Positions 8,405-16,132 of a stretch of DNA of 30,118 bases are shown in pieces. A program made the position numbers and the translations under genes. Where the stretch lies: contig CAJTUQ010000026.1 in assembly GCA_910579335.1 (NCBI GenBank), positions 1 to 30,118 on the forward strand, given 5' to 3'. The DNA comes from an uncultured Dorea sp. GTDB taxonomy: Bacteria > Bacillota > Clostridia > Lachnospirales > Lachnospiraceae. The notes below the pieces were generated by a model. The model saw only the letters and a program-made list of their open reading frames with translations. It was not told where the DNA came from and did no database searches. Numbering within the stretch: the first letter of the stretch is position 1; every line of letters starts with the position of its first letter.

Positions 8405-8622
8405 ATGAAAATATTACTCAAAAATCAACTGTGATTTTAGAAAGTTACGGACATGATGTCATTCATGTTTTGGATAGATTGAATCCTGGAGAAAGTGATG
8501 AAAATGTATTTCAACTTGCGTTGGAAGAAAAGAGAGTATGGATTACTTTGAATGGAAAAGAACATACTTATGAAATTGTCCAGCGATTTCCGAAAGGTAC
8601 AAAGATGTTAGTTAAATTGTAG
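8405..8622 (+). pseudogene. Decayed DUF5615-type PIN-like protein (toxin-like) remnant
   Basis: An ATG at 8405 opens with MKILLKNQL and hits a stop at 8432-8434. The frame starting at 8431 then continues with ILESYGHDVIHV and the acidic SDENVFQLA, followed by RVWITLN and ending RFPKGTKMLVKL. Joined, this follows the outline of the small DUF5615/Mut7-C-like PIN proteins: an MKxLLDEN start, GHDVxxV, SDxxV/I, a VxTxDKDF core and a C-terminal strand. It is broken by a frame change near 8430, and the catalytic DEN and DKDF acidic residues are replaced (KNQ, LNGKEH). Members of this family often pair with a DUF433 antitoxin; none is seen here. Loss of both frame and active site points to a pseudogene. 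A short GTG-started 63-residue protein from 8431 is possible but has no good ribosome site. Confidence 0.6.
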
Positions 8623-8638
8623 GAGTCAGTATATAAGC

Positions 8639-8676
8639 AAGGGAGATTACACAAAATGGTGTTCTCCCTTTTCTGT
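8639..8676 (+). terminator. Terminator after the PIN-like remnant
   Basis: An 8-bp perfect stem, AAGGGAGA (8639-8646) and TCTCCCTT (8663-8670), is followed by TTCTGT. It separates the decayed gene from ktrB. Confidence 0.6.
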
Positions 8677-8737
8677 ATACAGTTATTTTAATGAGAGTCG
8701 GCATATTGTGTAATAATAAATCAGTAAATGACGCATG

Positions 8738-8774
8738 CGGCAGGTAATCGTTGAGTTGGGTGATTACTGTGCCG
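8738..8774 (+). promoter_or_regulatory. Hairpin in the ktrB leader
   Basis: CGGCAGGTAATC (8738-8749) can pair with GATTACTGTGCCG (8762-8774) with a small bulge. There is no T-run after it, so it is not a terminator. It lies about 30 bases before the chosen ktrB start and may affect translation or mRNA stability. No known riboswitch class was recognised. Confidence 0.35.
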
Positions 8775-8804
8775 TTTGGAAAAGAATTAGATGGAGAAAA
8801 AGCT

Positions 8805-10181
8805 GTGAAGATAAGAAAGAGCATTCGATGGAATACGCTGCGCATTACGGCGCTTGGATTTTTAAGTGTTATCTTTTTGGGCGGGGTGTTGTTATACCTG
8901 CCCGTGAGCAACACAAAACCTATTGCATTTATAGATGCAATGTTTACCTCTGTAACATCCGTGTGTGTGACGGGACTGGTAACGATTACTCCCGCCGCTC
9001 AGTTTACCCTGTTCGGGAAAGTGGTGCTTCTGCTGCTTATACAGATTGGCGGGCTTGGGGTGATTGCATGTGCCGCATTGTTTTTCCTCCTGCTGCAAAA
9101 AAGACTTGAGCTTAGGGAGAGAATCCTGCTTAAGGAGGCGTACGGCGCCCGCACGCTTGGAGGTACGGTGGGCTTAGTGAAAAGGGTTCTTGCAGGAACC
9201 CTAATTGTTGAAGCATTTGGGGCGGCGCTTTACGCCGTTCAGTTTGTGCCGGAATACGGACTGATAAGAGGGCTTTGGTACTCGGTTTTCCATTCCGTTT
9301 CCGCCTTCTGCAATGCGGGCATTGACATTTTAGGAGACAGCAGTCTTACGGATTATGCGGTAAATCCCATGATTAACCTTACCACGATTCTTTTAATCAT
9401 TGTGAGCGGCATTGGATTTACGGTCTGGTTTGACGTGGTAGAAAATATAAAGAAGATGATACTCGGAGAGATTCCTTGCAAATGGTGGTTTCGCAGGCTG
9501 AGGCTGCACTCAAAGCTGGCGATTCTAACGACCCTGCTTTTAATCGCGGGCGGAACGGTCTTTATATTCGCGGCCGAGTGGAAAAATCCGGCTACGATTG
9601 GGAGAATGGATACCGGGCAGAAGCTGCTGGCATCCTTGTTCCAGTCAGTGACGACAAGGACGGCGGGCTTTTGTACATTTTCCCAGAGCGCTATGCATGA
9701 GGAAACCAAACTGTTTTGCGCTATTTTGATGTTTATCGGCGGTTCCCCCGGAGGAACGGCGGGCGGAGTGAAGACGACGACCTTTGCCATGCTTTTTCTT
9801 GTATGCCTGACATTTGTGCGGGGAGGCAATGATACGGAATGTCTGGGGCGCAGGATTTCGGTTGCAAATTTCCGTACGGGATTTTGCGTCGTGATGGTTG
9901 CGCTGGCTGTGTTTGTCAGCGGAGTGATAGCGATACTTGTCATTGAGCCGGACAGCGCTGCAATGATTGATGTTCTCTATGAGACGGCGTCGGCCGTGGG
10001 GACGGTGGGCCTTACGGCGGAGCTGACTCCAAAGCTTTGCAGGGCAAGTCAAGTAGTTCTGATGGTATTAATGTATATGGGGCGGCTTGGGCCGCTGACG
10101 TTGGTGCTTACGTTTGCGGGGAAATCGCATCCGAGAGACGGGGTGCGGAGTCTTCCGAAGGAGCAGATTATGGTAGGATGA
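8805..10181 (+). CDS. ktrB: KtrB/TrkH family potassium channel subunit
   Basis: This 458-residue integral membrane potassium uptake protein pairs with the KtrA encoded directly downstream. Four pore loops are visible: TSVCVTGLVT, SAFCNAGIDI, SVTTRTAGFCTF and SAVGTVGLTAEL. The RMDTGQK and MGRLGPLTL segments are typical of KtrB. The length and the single-RCK partner mark this as Ktr rather than Trk. The frame is open back to a TTG at 8751. I chose GTG at 8805 because GGAG lies about 9 bases upstream and the product then begins with a short basic segment and the first helix, as in relatives. Residues added by the TTG start are polar and unlike the family. It is the second potassium system in the window, after TrkAH. 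Confidence 0.92.
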   Translation: MKIRKSIRWNTLRITALGFLSVIFLGGVLLYLPVSNTKPIAFIDAMFTSVTSVCVTGLVTITPAAQFTLFGKVVLLLLIQIGGLGVIACAALFFLLLQKRLELRERILLKEAYGARTLGGTVGLVKRVLAGTLIVEAFGAALYAVQFVPEYGLIRGLWYSVFHSVSAFCNAGIDILGDSSLTDYAVNPMINLTTILLIIVSGIGFTVWFDVVENIKKMILGEIPCKWWFRRLRLHSKLAILTTLLLIAGGTVFIFAAEWKNPATIGRMDTGQKLLASLFQSVTTRTAGFCTFSQSAMHEETKLFCAILMFIGGSPGGTAGGVKTTTFAMLFLVCLTFVRGGNDTECLGRRISVANFRTGFCVVMVALAVFVSGVIAILVIEPDSAAMIDVLYETASAVGTVGLTAELTPKLCRASQVVLMVLMYMGRLGPLTLVLTFAGKSHPRDGVRSLPKEQIMVG

Positions 10182-10194
10182 AGGAGGAACGGTG

Positions 10195-10836
10195 ATGAAA
10201 AAGCAGTTTGTTGTTTTGGGGCTTGGAAGCTTTGGGGCGAGTGTGGCGGTGACGCTGCAGAGGCTTGGATGCGACGTGGTAGCGGTAGATCAGGACATGG
10301 AGCGGATTGAAGACGTGGCGGATAAGGTGACGTATGCTATGCAGGCAGATATCGGAAATCCGGAATTGTTTGCATCTCTGGGTTCAAAGAGCTTTGACGG
10401 AATCGTGATTGCCTCGTCGGAGAATTTGGAGGGAAGCATCATGGCTGCGCTGTCGGCAAAAGAGGCGGGGATACCTTATATTCTCTGCAAGGCCCACAAT
10501 AAAAGGCATGCCGAAGTGCTAAGGAAAGTAGGGGCGGATGCCGTCGTCTTTCCGGAGAAGGAGATGGGGAAGCGGATTGCGAAGAATCTGGTGTCTGCAA
10601 ATCTTGCCGACTGGATCTCCCTGTCGCCGGATTACAGTATCGTGGAGGCCGCCGTTCCGAAAAAATGGATTGGGAAGACGCTTAGGGAGCTGAACGTGAG
10701 GAAGACCTACGAGGTAAACGTGGTCGGAATCAAGGAAGGGGAGCGGGTAGAGATTACCCCTGACCCGGATATGCCTCTGCGGACGGGAATGATACTGATG
10801 TTTGTAGGATCCAATGAGGCATTGCGAAGGATATAG
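10195..10836 (+). CDS. ktrA: KtrA family potassium uptake regulatory subunit
   Basis: This 213-residue peripheral cytoplasmic protein has one RCK_N domain (about residues 1-120, nucleotide-binding loop GLGSFG at 9-14) and one RCK_C domain (about 135-213), the standard KtrA layout. KtrA rings bind ATP/ADP and gate KtrB, and in Firmicutes RCK_C domains often bind c-di-AMP; that last point is family knowledge, not visible here. The ATG at 10195 sits 7 bases after AAGGAGG (10181-10187); the GTG one codon earlier is too close. The gap to ktrB is 13 bases. The stop is only 22 bases before the response regulator start, with no terminator between, so read-through into the two-component genes is possible. 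Confidence 0.94.
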   Translation: MKKQFVVLGLGSFGASVAVTLQRLGCDVVAVDQDMERIEDVADKVTYAMQADIGNPELFASLGSKSFDGIVIASSENLEGSIMAALSAKEAGIPYILCKAHNKRHAEVLRKVGADAVVFPEKEMGKRIAKNLVSANLADWISLSPDYSIVEAAVPKKWIGKTLRELNVRKTYEVNVVGIKEGERVEITPDPDMPLRTGMILMFVGSNEALRRI

Positions 10837-10858
10837 CAGACAGAAGGAGGATGTCAGG

Positions 10859-12457
10859 ATGCAGAAGAGAAAGTGGCGTGTGCTGATTGTAGATGATGAA
10901 TTTCGAATCGGGATGCTGATAAAAAAACTGATCCGCTGGGATGAATTTCCGCTGGAATGTGCGGATATTGTAGATAACGGGGAGTCGGCGTTTCACATTA
11001 TAAAAGAACAGGAGCCGGAAATTGTAATTACAGATATCCGGATGCCCAAGATTAACGGGCTGGATCTAATCTGCATGACCAGGGAGCTTAAAAAAGATAT
11101 AAAATTCGTCGTAATCAGCGGCTACAAGGAGTTTGAATATGCGCACAGAGCGCTGCAGTACGGGGTGGACGATTATCTTTTGAAGCCCATTAATGAGGAT
11201 GAGCTGAACAAGGTGCTGAAAAAAATATGCGGGCAGTTCGAACTGCTTGAGAAGGAGACGAGGGAAAAGCAGGAGCTTCAGGAGACGGTAGCCGAGAGTA
11301 AGCAGATTATCCGCCGGGATTTCCTTAACAACATTATTGAGCAGGGCGGGAAGTCTCGGGTGGAGGACGACAGGGTGCCTTTGGAGGGAGAGATATACCG
11401 GGGAATCGACATTAAGCTTGACTATGTGGATTACAAAAAAAGCGACAAAAAACAGGACCGCATTACCGTGGGGAAAGTAATCGAAATCGTAGAAGGGATT
11501 TTGAATCCGGCCGCGGAAGAGGTCCTTATCTGTGAGAAGGAAAATCTCCATATTTACTGCCTGTTTAACTATGACAACAGCAGGGCTAAAGAAATTCGGG
11601 GGAAAATTAATGATATTCTCTCGGAGATTCAAGAGTATCTTCTCGGATTTGAGCAGTATGAGGTCACGATCGGCGTGGGTACGGAGAGAAAGGAGTTTGC
11701 TGAAATCAGCCACTCGATCAAAGAGTCGAACCGGGCGGTGCTAAACCGGATTAAGCTGGGGACAGGAAGACTTATATATGTAGACAATATTTTTTCGGAA
11801 AAAGAGGCGAAAAATCCGGTGATACGGTACAAGGAAAGCTTCCTTGCCAGTATTGAAAGCTATGGCAGGGAAAATCTGGAGCTGTGCATCAACCAGATAT
11901 ACAGTGTGTTTATGATGAGGGATGATATTGATTTTTCTTCCTGTTACAGCGTGGCGGATGAGCTTATTGAAATCTTTTTCGAGAGCATAGACGTGCAGCA
12001 GGAGGAAGTGCACCAGATGGTTAAGGATACGAAGAACAGCTGTCAGCATTGCGGTTCCGTCCTTAAGCTTAAAAATCTTTTGAAATCGGAGCTTGGAAAT
12101 TATCTGGATATTGCGAGGGAGGCCATAGAAACAGAATCGTCAAAGCCCGTCCGCCAGGCGAAGCAGTATATTGAGGAGCACTACGGCGAAAAAATCGTGC
12201 TGGAAGACATTGCGGCGGTGGTGGAGCTTAATCCGGTGTATTTCAGCGTTTTGTTTAAAAAAGAGACGGACATGAATTTCAGCGCTTATCTTTTGAATGT
12301 GAGAATGGAAAAAGCGAAAGAAAAGCTCTGTACAACGAATGAGACTATCGCTGCTATCGGGGAGAGCGTGGGATACAGAGACCCCAGGTATTTCAGCCAG
12401 ACATTTACCAAGACGGTCGGCGTAAAGCCGGCGCTGTACAGAAAACTGCATTCGTAG
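10859..12457 (+). CDS. AraC-type response regulator (YesN-like)
   Basis: This 532-residue transcription factor is controlled by the histidine kinase next door. The receiver domain (about residues 6-125) has the acidic pair D12/D13, phospho-acceptor D59 in ITDIRMP, S87 and K109 in LLKP. A long linker of about 300 residues follows, as in YesN-type regulators. The C-terminal 100 residues form an AraC double helix-turn-helix, from QAKQYIEEHYGEKI to GVKPALYRKL, with IGESVGYRDPRYFSQTF as the second HTH. The ATG at 10859 has AAGGAGG at 10844-10850; the in-frame ATG 15 codons earlier is inside ktrA. The kinase follows after 10 bases. YesN/YesM pairs usually control sugar uptake and polysaccharide genes, which fits the importer operon at 15040. 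Confidence 0.93.
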   Translation: MQKRKWRVLIVDDEFRIGMLIKKLIRWDEFPLECADIVDNGESAFHIIKEQEPEIVITDIRMPKINGLDLICMTRELKKDIKFVVISGYKEFEYAHRALQYGVDDYLLKPINEDELNKVLKKICGQFELLEKETREKQELQETVAESKQIIRRDFLNNIIEQGGKSRVEDDRVPLEGEIYRGIDIKLDYVDYKKSDKKQDRITVGKVIEIVEGILNPAAEEVLICEKENLHIYCLFNYDNSRAKEIRGKINDILSEIQEYLLGFEQYEVTIGVGTERKEFAEISHSIKESNRAVLNRIKLGTGRLIYVDNIFSEKEAKNPVIRYKESFLASIESYGRENLELCINQIYSVFMMRDDIDFSSCYSVADELIEIFFESIDVQQEEVHQMVKDTKNSCQHCGSVLKLKNLLKSELGNYLDIAREAIETESSKPVRQAKQYIEEHYGEKIVLEDIAAVVELNPVYFSVLFKKETDMNFSAYLLNVRMEKAKEKLCTTNETIAAIGESVGYRDPRYFSQTFTKTVGVKPALYRKLHS

Positions 12458-12467
12458 GAGGATGAAG

Positions 12468-13463
12468 ATGAGACCGGTCGGGCGATTGAGATGTGTCATA
12501 TGCCTGGAATGTGCTTATATGACGCTGGTGTATGTTTTATATAATGTTTTGGGAGACGGGGTTTTCTTGGCCGTGGTCTGTATCCTAATGCAGACGCTGA
12601 TAATTGCGGGAATGTATTTCTTCATCCTGTACCCTTTAAAAACCTTTGAGGAGATGCTTGCCTATTTTCTGGATGAGGAGCGGACGGAGGCGGAACTTGA
12701 CAACGCGAGCGACGCCATACCCTATTCCGGAGAGATAAAGGCGCTTGTGGACAGATATTTGTCCAGAAAGACACGAAAAAATTCGGCGGAGATTTTTGAC
12801 AAGCAGACAGAGCTCACTGCCCTGCAGAGCCAGATTAATCCGCACTTTCTCTATAATACGCTGGAGTCTATCCGGGGGCAGGCGCTGATGGACGACAATA
12901 GGGAAATCGCCGGGATGGTGGAGGCGCTGTCGTCGTTTTTCAGGTACAGTATCAGCAGGAAGGGAAAACTGGTTACTCTCAGGGAAGAGCTTGCCAATAT
13001 CAATAACTATATGCTGATTCAGTGCTATCGGTTCAATAACCGTTTTTCGCTGGAGGTGCTTATTGACGAGGAGGATGAGGAGGCATATGATTTCCTGATT
13101 CCCAAGCTGATTATCCAGCCGGTGGTAGAGAATGCCATTTATCACGGCCTGGAGGAAAAGCTGGAGGGCGGCAGGGTGACGATTGAAGTAATCGTTACGG
13201 ATAAGACCCTGATTCTTACGATATCCGACAATGGCAGCGGTATCGAAGGGGCGGCGCTTGCCAAGCTGAATCAGAGGATACATTCTCCGAGCATGCGGGT
13301 AGAGGAGGAGGGCGGCCAGAAACAGCACAATACCGGGATTGCCCTTCCGAATATCCATAAGCGTATCCAGCTTCTTTTCGGGGAGGAGTACGGTGTGAAC
13401 GTATACAGCACGGTGGGACAGGGGACGGATGTGGAGATTACCATTCCGGCGGATTACTCTTAG
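12468..13463 (+). CDS. LytS/YesM-type sensor histidine kinase without visible sensor domain
   Basis: This 331-residue membrane histidine kinase partners the AraC-type regulator. Two membrane helices (about residues 11-27 and 31-54) are joined by only a few residues (NVLGDG), so there is almost no extracellular loop. After a linker comes the His_kinase domain with QINPHFLYNTL (phospho-acceptor H126), then a HATPase_c domain with the N-box PVVENAIYHGLE (N222), the G1 box DNGSGI (254-259) and a GIALPNIHKR segment. The ATG at 12468 is 6 bases after AGGAGG (12456-12461); the ATG at 12462 directly abuts it and is too close. Typical YesM proteins have a dCache or other extracellular domain and exceed 550 residues. 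This one must take its input from the membrane, the cytoplasm or a partner protein. Confidence 0.93.
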   Translation: MRPVGRLRCVICLECAYMTLVYVLYNVLGDGVFLAVVCILMQTLIIAGMYFFILYPLKTFEEMLAYFLDEERTEAELDNASDAIPYSGEIKALVDRYLSRKTRKNSAEIFDKQTELTALQSQINPHFLYNTLESIRGQALMDDNREIAGMVEALSSFFRYSISRKGKLVTLREELANINNYMLIQCYRFNNRFSLEVLIDEEDEEAYDFLIPKLIIQPVVENAIYHGLEEKLEGGRVTIEVIVTDKTLILTISDNGSGIEGAALAKLNQRIHSPSMRVEEEGGQKQHNTGIALPNIHKRIQLLFGEEYGVNVYSTVGQGTDVEITIPADYS

Positions 13464-13505
13464 CCGTGAACGAATGATATACTGGAAAAGGCATGTGTTG
13501 AACAG

Positions 13506-14927
13506 ATGAAGAAAGAAATTTTGAGAATTAATAATTTAAGCGTCAGTCCAAGCTCCGTACAGAGACTAGAGAACGTTACGCTGTATATATTAGAGGGAGA
13601 CATGGTTGGATTTTTAGGACTTACCTATTCCGGAAAAGACTTGATGGTAAGGATTTTAGAGGGGGATATGCCGGAGGAGCTAAGGAGCCACCACATTTAT
13701 ATCGGGGGCAGGCGGATAGCGGGAAATGCCAACATGCAGGGGGCGGTTTATCGAATTGCGGCGTCCAACTATATGATAGACGACTGGTCCGTGGCGGAAT
13801 ACGTGGGTCTGGTAGAGAGCGGATGGTTCCAGCTTATGTGGAAGAGACGGCGCTTAGAGGAACAGGTAAAGGCATTTTTAAAAGAGCTTCATGTGGAGCT
13901 TGACGTATCGAAAAAGATGAAAGAATTGTCAGAGCTTGAAAAGCGCATTGTGGATGTGGCAAAGGCAAAATGGCAGGGGAAAAAGCTTTTAATTGTGGAG
14001 GATGAATTTGAGGGCATGGGGCCGGAGTCAATCCGGGCATTTGCAGCGGTCATGAAGCGTCTTGTGTCCAGAGATATGGGCGTGATAATCAACAGCCATT
14101 CGGATATGGTGCTTTCCCTGCTGTCGGAAAAGTATGTAATCTTTAAAAAGGGACGGATTGTAAAAAAATGCAGGAAGGACTATATAAAAAACAGCCTTCA
14201 CCTTGAAAAATTTCTTCTTGGCAGCGGCGTAATATCGAAAAAGAAAGGGCTTGACAGCTATATGCTGGAGGAGCAGGAGGGCGAGGGAAAACCAGTATAC
14301 CGGATAGAAGGCCTTCGGATGAGCAGCGGGAAGGTTCAGGATTTTAATTTCCTTAAGGGGGAGATCGTTACCTTTCTTGCGCTTGACGGGAAGGTGAAGG
14401 AACGTTTTTTTATGGTTCTGTCCGGACGCAGGGCTGCGCCGTATCTTTCCTGCGTCCTGGGCTCCAGAATGTACCGTGCGGCGGATTTTTCCGATTATGT
14501 CAGGGAAAAAATCGTGTCGGTCATGCACATGGGAAGTGAGGAGGAGGTCTTTACAGGGATGAGTGCGGGAGAAAATTTACTGATTCCGTCGCTTAGGAAG
14601 ATATCCTCCTTTGAATATATTGCCAATTCCTCAAAGATTCCCCGGATGCTGGGGGAGGAGCTTATGCAGACGGAGATTGCGCCTGAGAGTACTGTGGAAA
14701 ATCTGGGAGTGAACGACATTATCAGTATTACTCTTGAGAGGTGGTATATTTATAATCCGAAAGTGCTGATACTGTTTGAGCCTTTTGCCAGATGCGACTT
14801 GATGGGGGTGTCTATCGTCAAATCTTATATCAAGAAGTTCGCAAACAGGGGCACTGCAGTGATTATTATAAAATCAAGGGAGGAGTATGTGGAGGATATT
14901 TCCGACCAGATTATAAGCGTGGATTGA
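13506..14927 (+). CDS. Degenerate two-domain sugar-ABC ATPase (RbsA-like), probable pseudo-ATPase
   Basis: This 473-residue protein has the length and two-domain layout of RbsA/MglA ATPases, with NBD1 at about 1-245 and NBD2 at about 262-473, but the catalytic motifs are eroded. In NBD1 the Walker A is GLTYSGKD (38-45; the fourth Gly is Tyr, the last Ser/Thr is Asp, K44 is kept), the signature is LSELEKR (141-147), the Walker B end is IVEDEFEG, and H198 of the H-loop remains. In NBD2 the P-loop position reads ALDGKVKER, the signature is GVNDIISITLERW and the Walker B is LILFEPF. The frame is intact and codon use resembles the neighbours, so it is not simply decaying. No permease or binding protein lies with it; the nearest importer downstream has its own intact ATPase. 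It follows the kinase by 42 bases with a weak ribosome site (GGAAAAGG). Confidence 0.85.
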   Translation: MKKEILRINNLSVSPSSVQRLENVTLYILEGDMVGFLGLTYSGKDLMVRILEGDMPEELRSHHIYIGGRRIAGNANMQGAVYRIAASNYMIDDWSVAEYVGLVESGWFQLMWKRRRLEEQVKAFLKELHVELDVSKKMKELSELEKRIVDVAKAKWQGKKLLIVEDEFEGMGPESIRAFAAVMKRLVSRDMGVIINSHSDMVLSLLSEKYVIFKKGRIVKKCRKDYIKNSLHLEKFLLGSGVISKKKGLDSYMLEEQEGEGKPVYRIEGLRMSSGKVQDFNFLKGEIVTFLALDGKVKERFFMVLSGRRAAPYLSCVLGSRMYRAADFSDYVREKIVSVMHMGSEEEVFTGMSAGENLLIPSLRKISSFEYIANSSKIPRMLGEELMQTEIAPESTVENLGVNDIISITLERWYIYNPKVLILFEPFARCDLMGVSIVKSYIKKFANRGTAVIIIKSREEYVEDISDQIISVD

Positions 14928-14966
14928 TGTATTAACATTCTCACACTCAATCTAAATTCTTTCGCA

Positions 14967-14995
14967 TTGGATTTCCGGAAAGCCTTTTGTATAAT
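14967..14995 (+). promoter_or_regulatory. Promoter of the sugar importer operon
   Basis: TTGGAT (14967-14972) and TATAAT (14990-14995) are 17 bases apart, within the 112-base gap before the binding-protein gene. AraC-type regulators usually bind just upstream of such a -35, so 14928-14966 is the likely operator region. I saw no clear repeat there. Confidence 0.75.
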
Positions 14996-15039
14996 GAAAT
15001 CATTCCAGACGGATAATAGAAAAAAGGAGGAAATGTACT

Positions 15040-16044
15040 ATGAGAAAGAAAATTTTGTCAGTGTTACTTGCAACAGCAATGATTGCAACGCTCGCAGTAG
15101 GATGCAGCTCCGGCGGTTCCGGCGGCTCCGGCGGCGAAGAAGCTAAAAAAGGCGGTGCGGCGAAGGACATGACCTTTGTTATCGTTCCGAAGTGTGTGCA
15201 TGCATGGTTTGACGAAGTAAACAAGGGCGCACAGCTTCAGGCGGACGCATTGTCAGAGCAGCTTGGCGTTGAGGTTAAGATTGACTACCGTGCTCCTAAC
15301 GCTGCAGATGTGGCGGAGCAGAACTCTGTTCTTGAGCAGGCGGCGGCGACAAAGCCGGCAGGTATCGCGCTTGACCCGGTTGACTATGACGGAAGTAAGG
15401 CAGTTATCGAGCAGATTGAAGAGCAGGGCATCCCGGTAGTTCTCTTTGACGCTCCGTCACCGGAAGGAAGCGGGCTTACAAGCTGCGGCAATGATTTTAA
15501 AGAGCAGGCTACAATTGCAGCTGACAGGCTTGCAAAGGAAATCGGCGAAAAAGGAAAGGTTGCGGTTATGCAGGGATTCCCGTCCGCACCGAACCATGCG
15601 GAAAGATATCAGGCGCATTTGGATGCACTTGCAAAATATCCGGGCATCGAAGTTGTTGACGGCGGTATCGACAATGACAATATCGAAGAGGCTCAGTCTC
15701 AGGCGGCGGCAGTTCTGGCGGCAAATCCGGATCTTAAGGGATTCCTTAACTGTGACGCATGCGGCTCCGGTGTTGCGGCAGCGATTGAAGAGGCTGGAAA
15801 GAAGGGCGAAGTTACATTCGTATCTATGGACAACCTGATTGAGATTCTTGATTATATCAAGAGCGGAACAATTACGGCTACATCTTCGACAATTCCTCAG
15901 ATGCAGGGCTCTATGGCAGTTCTTATGATGTACCAGAAATACATCGGCGTAGAGATTCCGGCTATGGTTGATACAGGTATCGCAGTGATAGACGGAGAGA
16001 ACATTGATGAGTGGATTGAGATTGTGGGCGGCGACGCTAAATAA
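15040..16044 (+). CDS. Sugar ABC transporter substrate-binding lipoprotein
   Basis: This 334-residue extracellular, lipid-anchored binding protein belongs to the RbsB-type family (Peripla_BP_4). The signal peptide has a basic start (MRKK), a hydrophobic core and a lipobox, LAVGC, with the lipidated cysteine at residue 22. A Ser/Gly-rich linker follows, then two Rossmann-like lobes starting with MTFVIVPKCVHAWFDEV. IALDPVDYDG and VSMDNLIEILDYIKSG are typical family motifs. The ligand class is a monosaccharide or polyol; the exact one cannot be read. The ATG at 15040 has AAAGGAGG at 15023-15030. It is the first gene of the operon, with a strong promoter just upstream and a strong hairpin just downstream, so it should be the most abundant product of the operon. 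Confidence 0.95.
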   Translation: MRKKILSVLLATAMIATLAVGCSSGGSGGSGGEEAKKGGAAKDMTFVIVPKCVHAWFDEVNKGAQLQADALSEQLGVEVKIDYRAPNAADVAEQNSVLEQAAATKPAGIALDPVDYDGSKAVIEQIEEQGIPVVLFDAPSPEGSGLTSCGNDFKEQATIAADRLAKEIGEKGKVAVMQGFPSAPNHAERYQAHLDALAKYPGIEVVDGGIDNDNIEEAQSQAAAVLAANPDLKGFLNCDACGSGVAAAIEEAGKKGEVTFVSMDNLIEILDYIKSGTITATSSTIPQMQGSMAVLMMYQKYIGVEIPAMVDTGIAVIDGENIDEWIEIVGGDAK

Positions 16045-16072
16045 TTAAACCCAAAATTCAGAAAGATTAAAA

Positions 16073-16117
16073 GCGGGGGCTTGTGACCGGTAAAGAGTTG
16101 CTCGCCCCCGCCTTTTT
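16073..16117 (+). terminator. Intra-operon terminator/attenuator after the binding-protein gene
   Basis: A perfect 8-bp GC stem, GCGGGGGC (16073-16080) and GCCCCCGC (16104-16111), is extended by flanking A and T runs and followed by CTTTTT. It looks like a true intrinsic terminator, yet the ATPase starts 15 bases later with its own ribosome site. Partial termination or 3'-end protection would make binding protein exceed transporter, as is common in binding-protein operons. Confidence 0.88.
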
Positions 16118-16132
16118 AAAAGGAGCATGTCT

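Noticed and set aside
8623..8804. c-di-AMP (ydaO) riboswitch before ktrB
   Set aside because: The interval is too short and lacks the conserved motif; only a simple hairpin is present.
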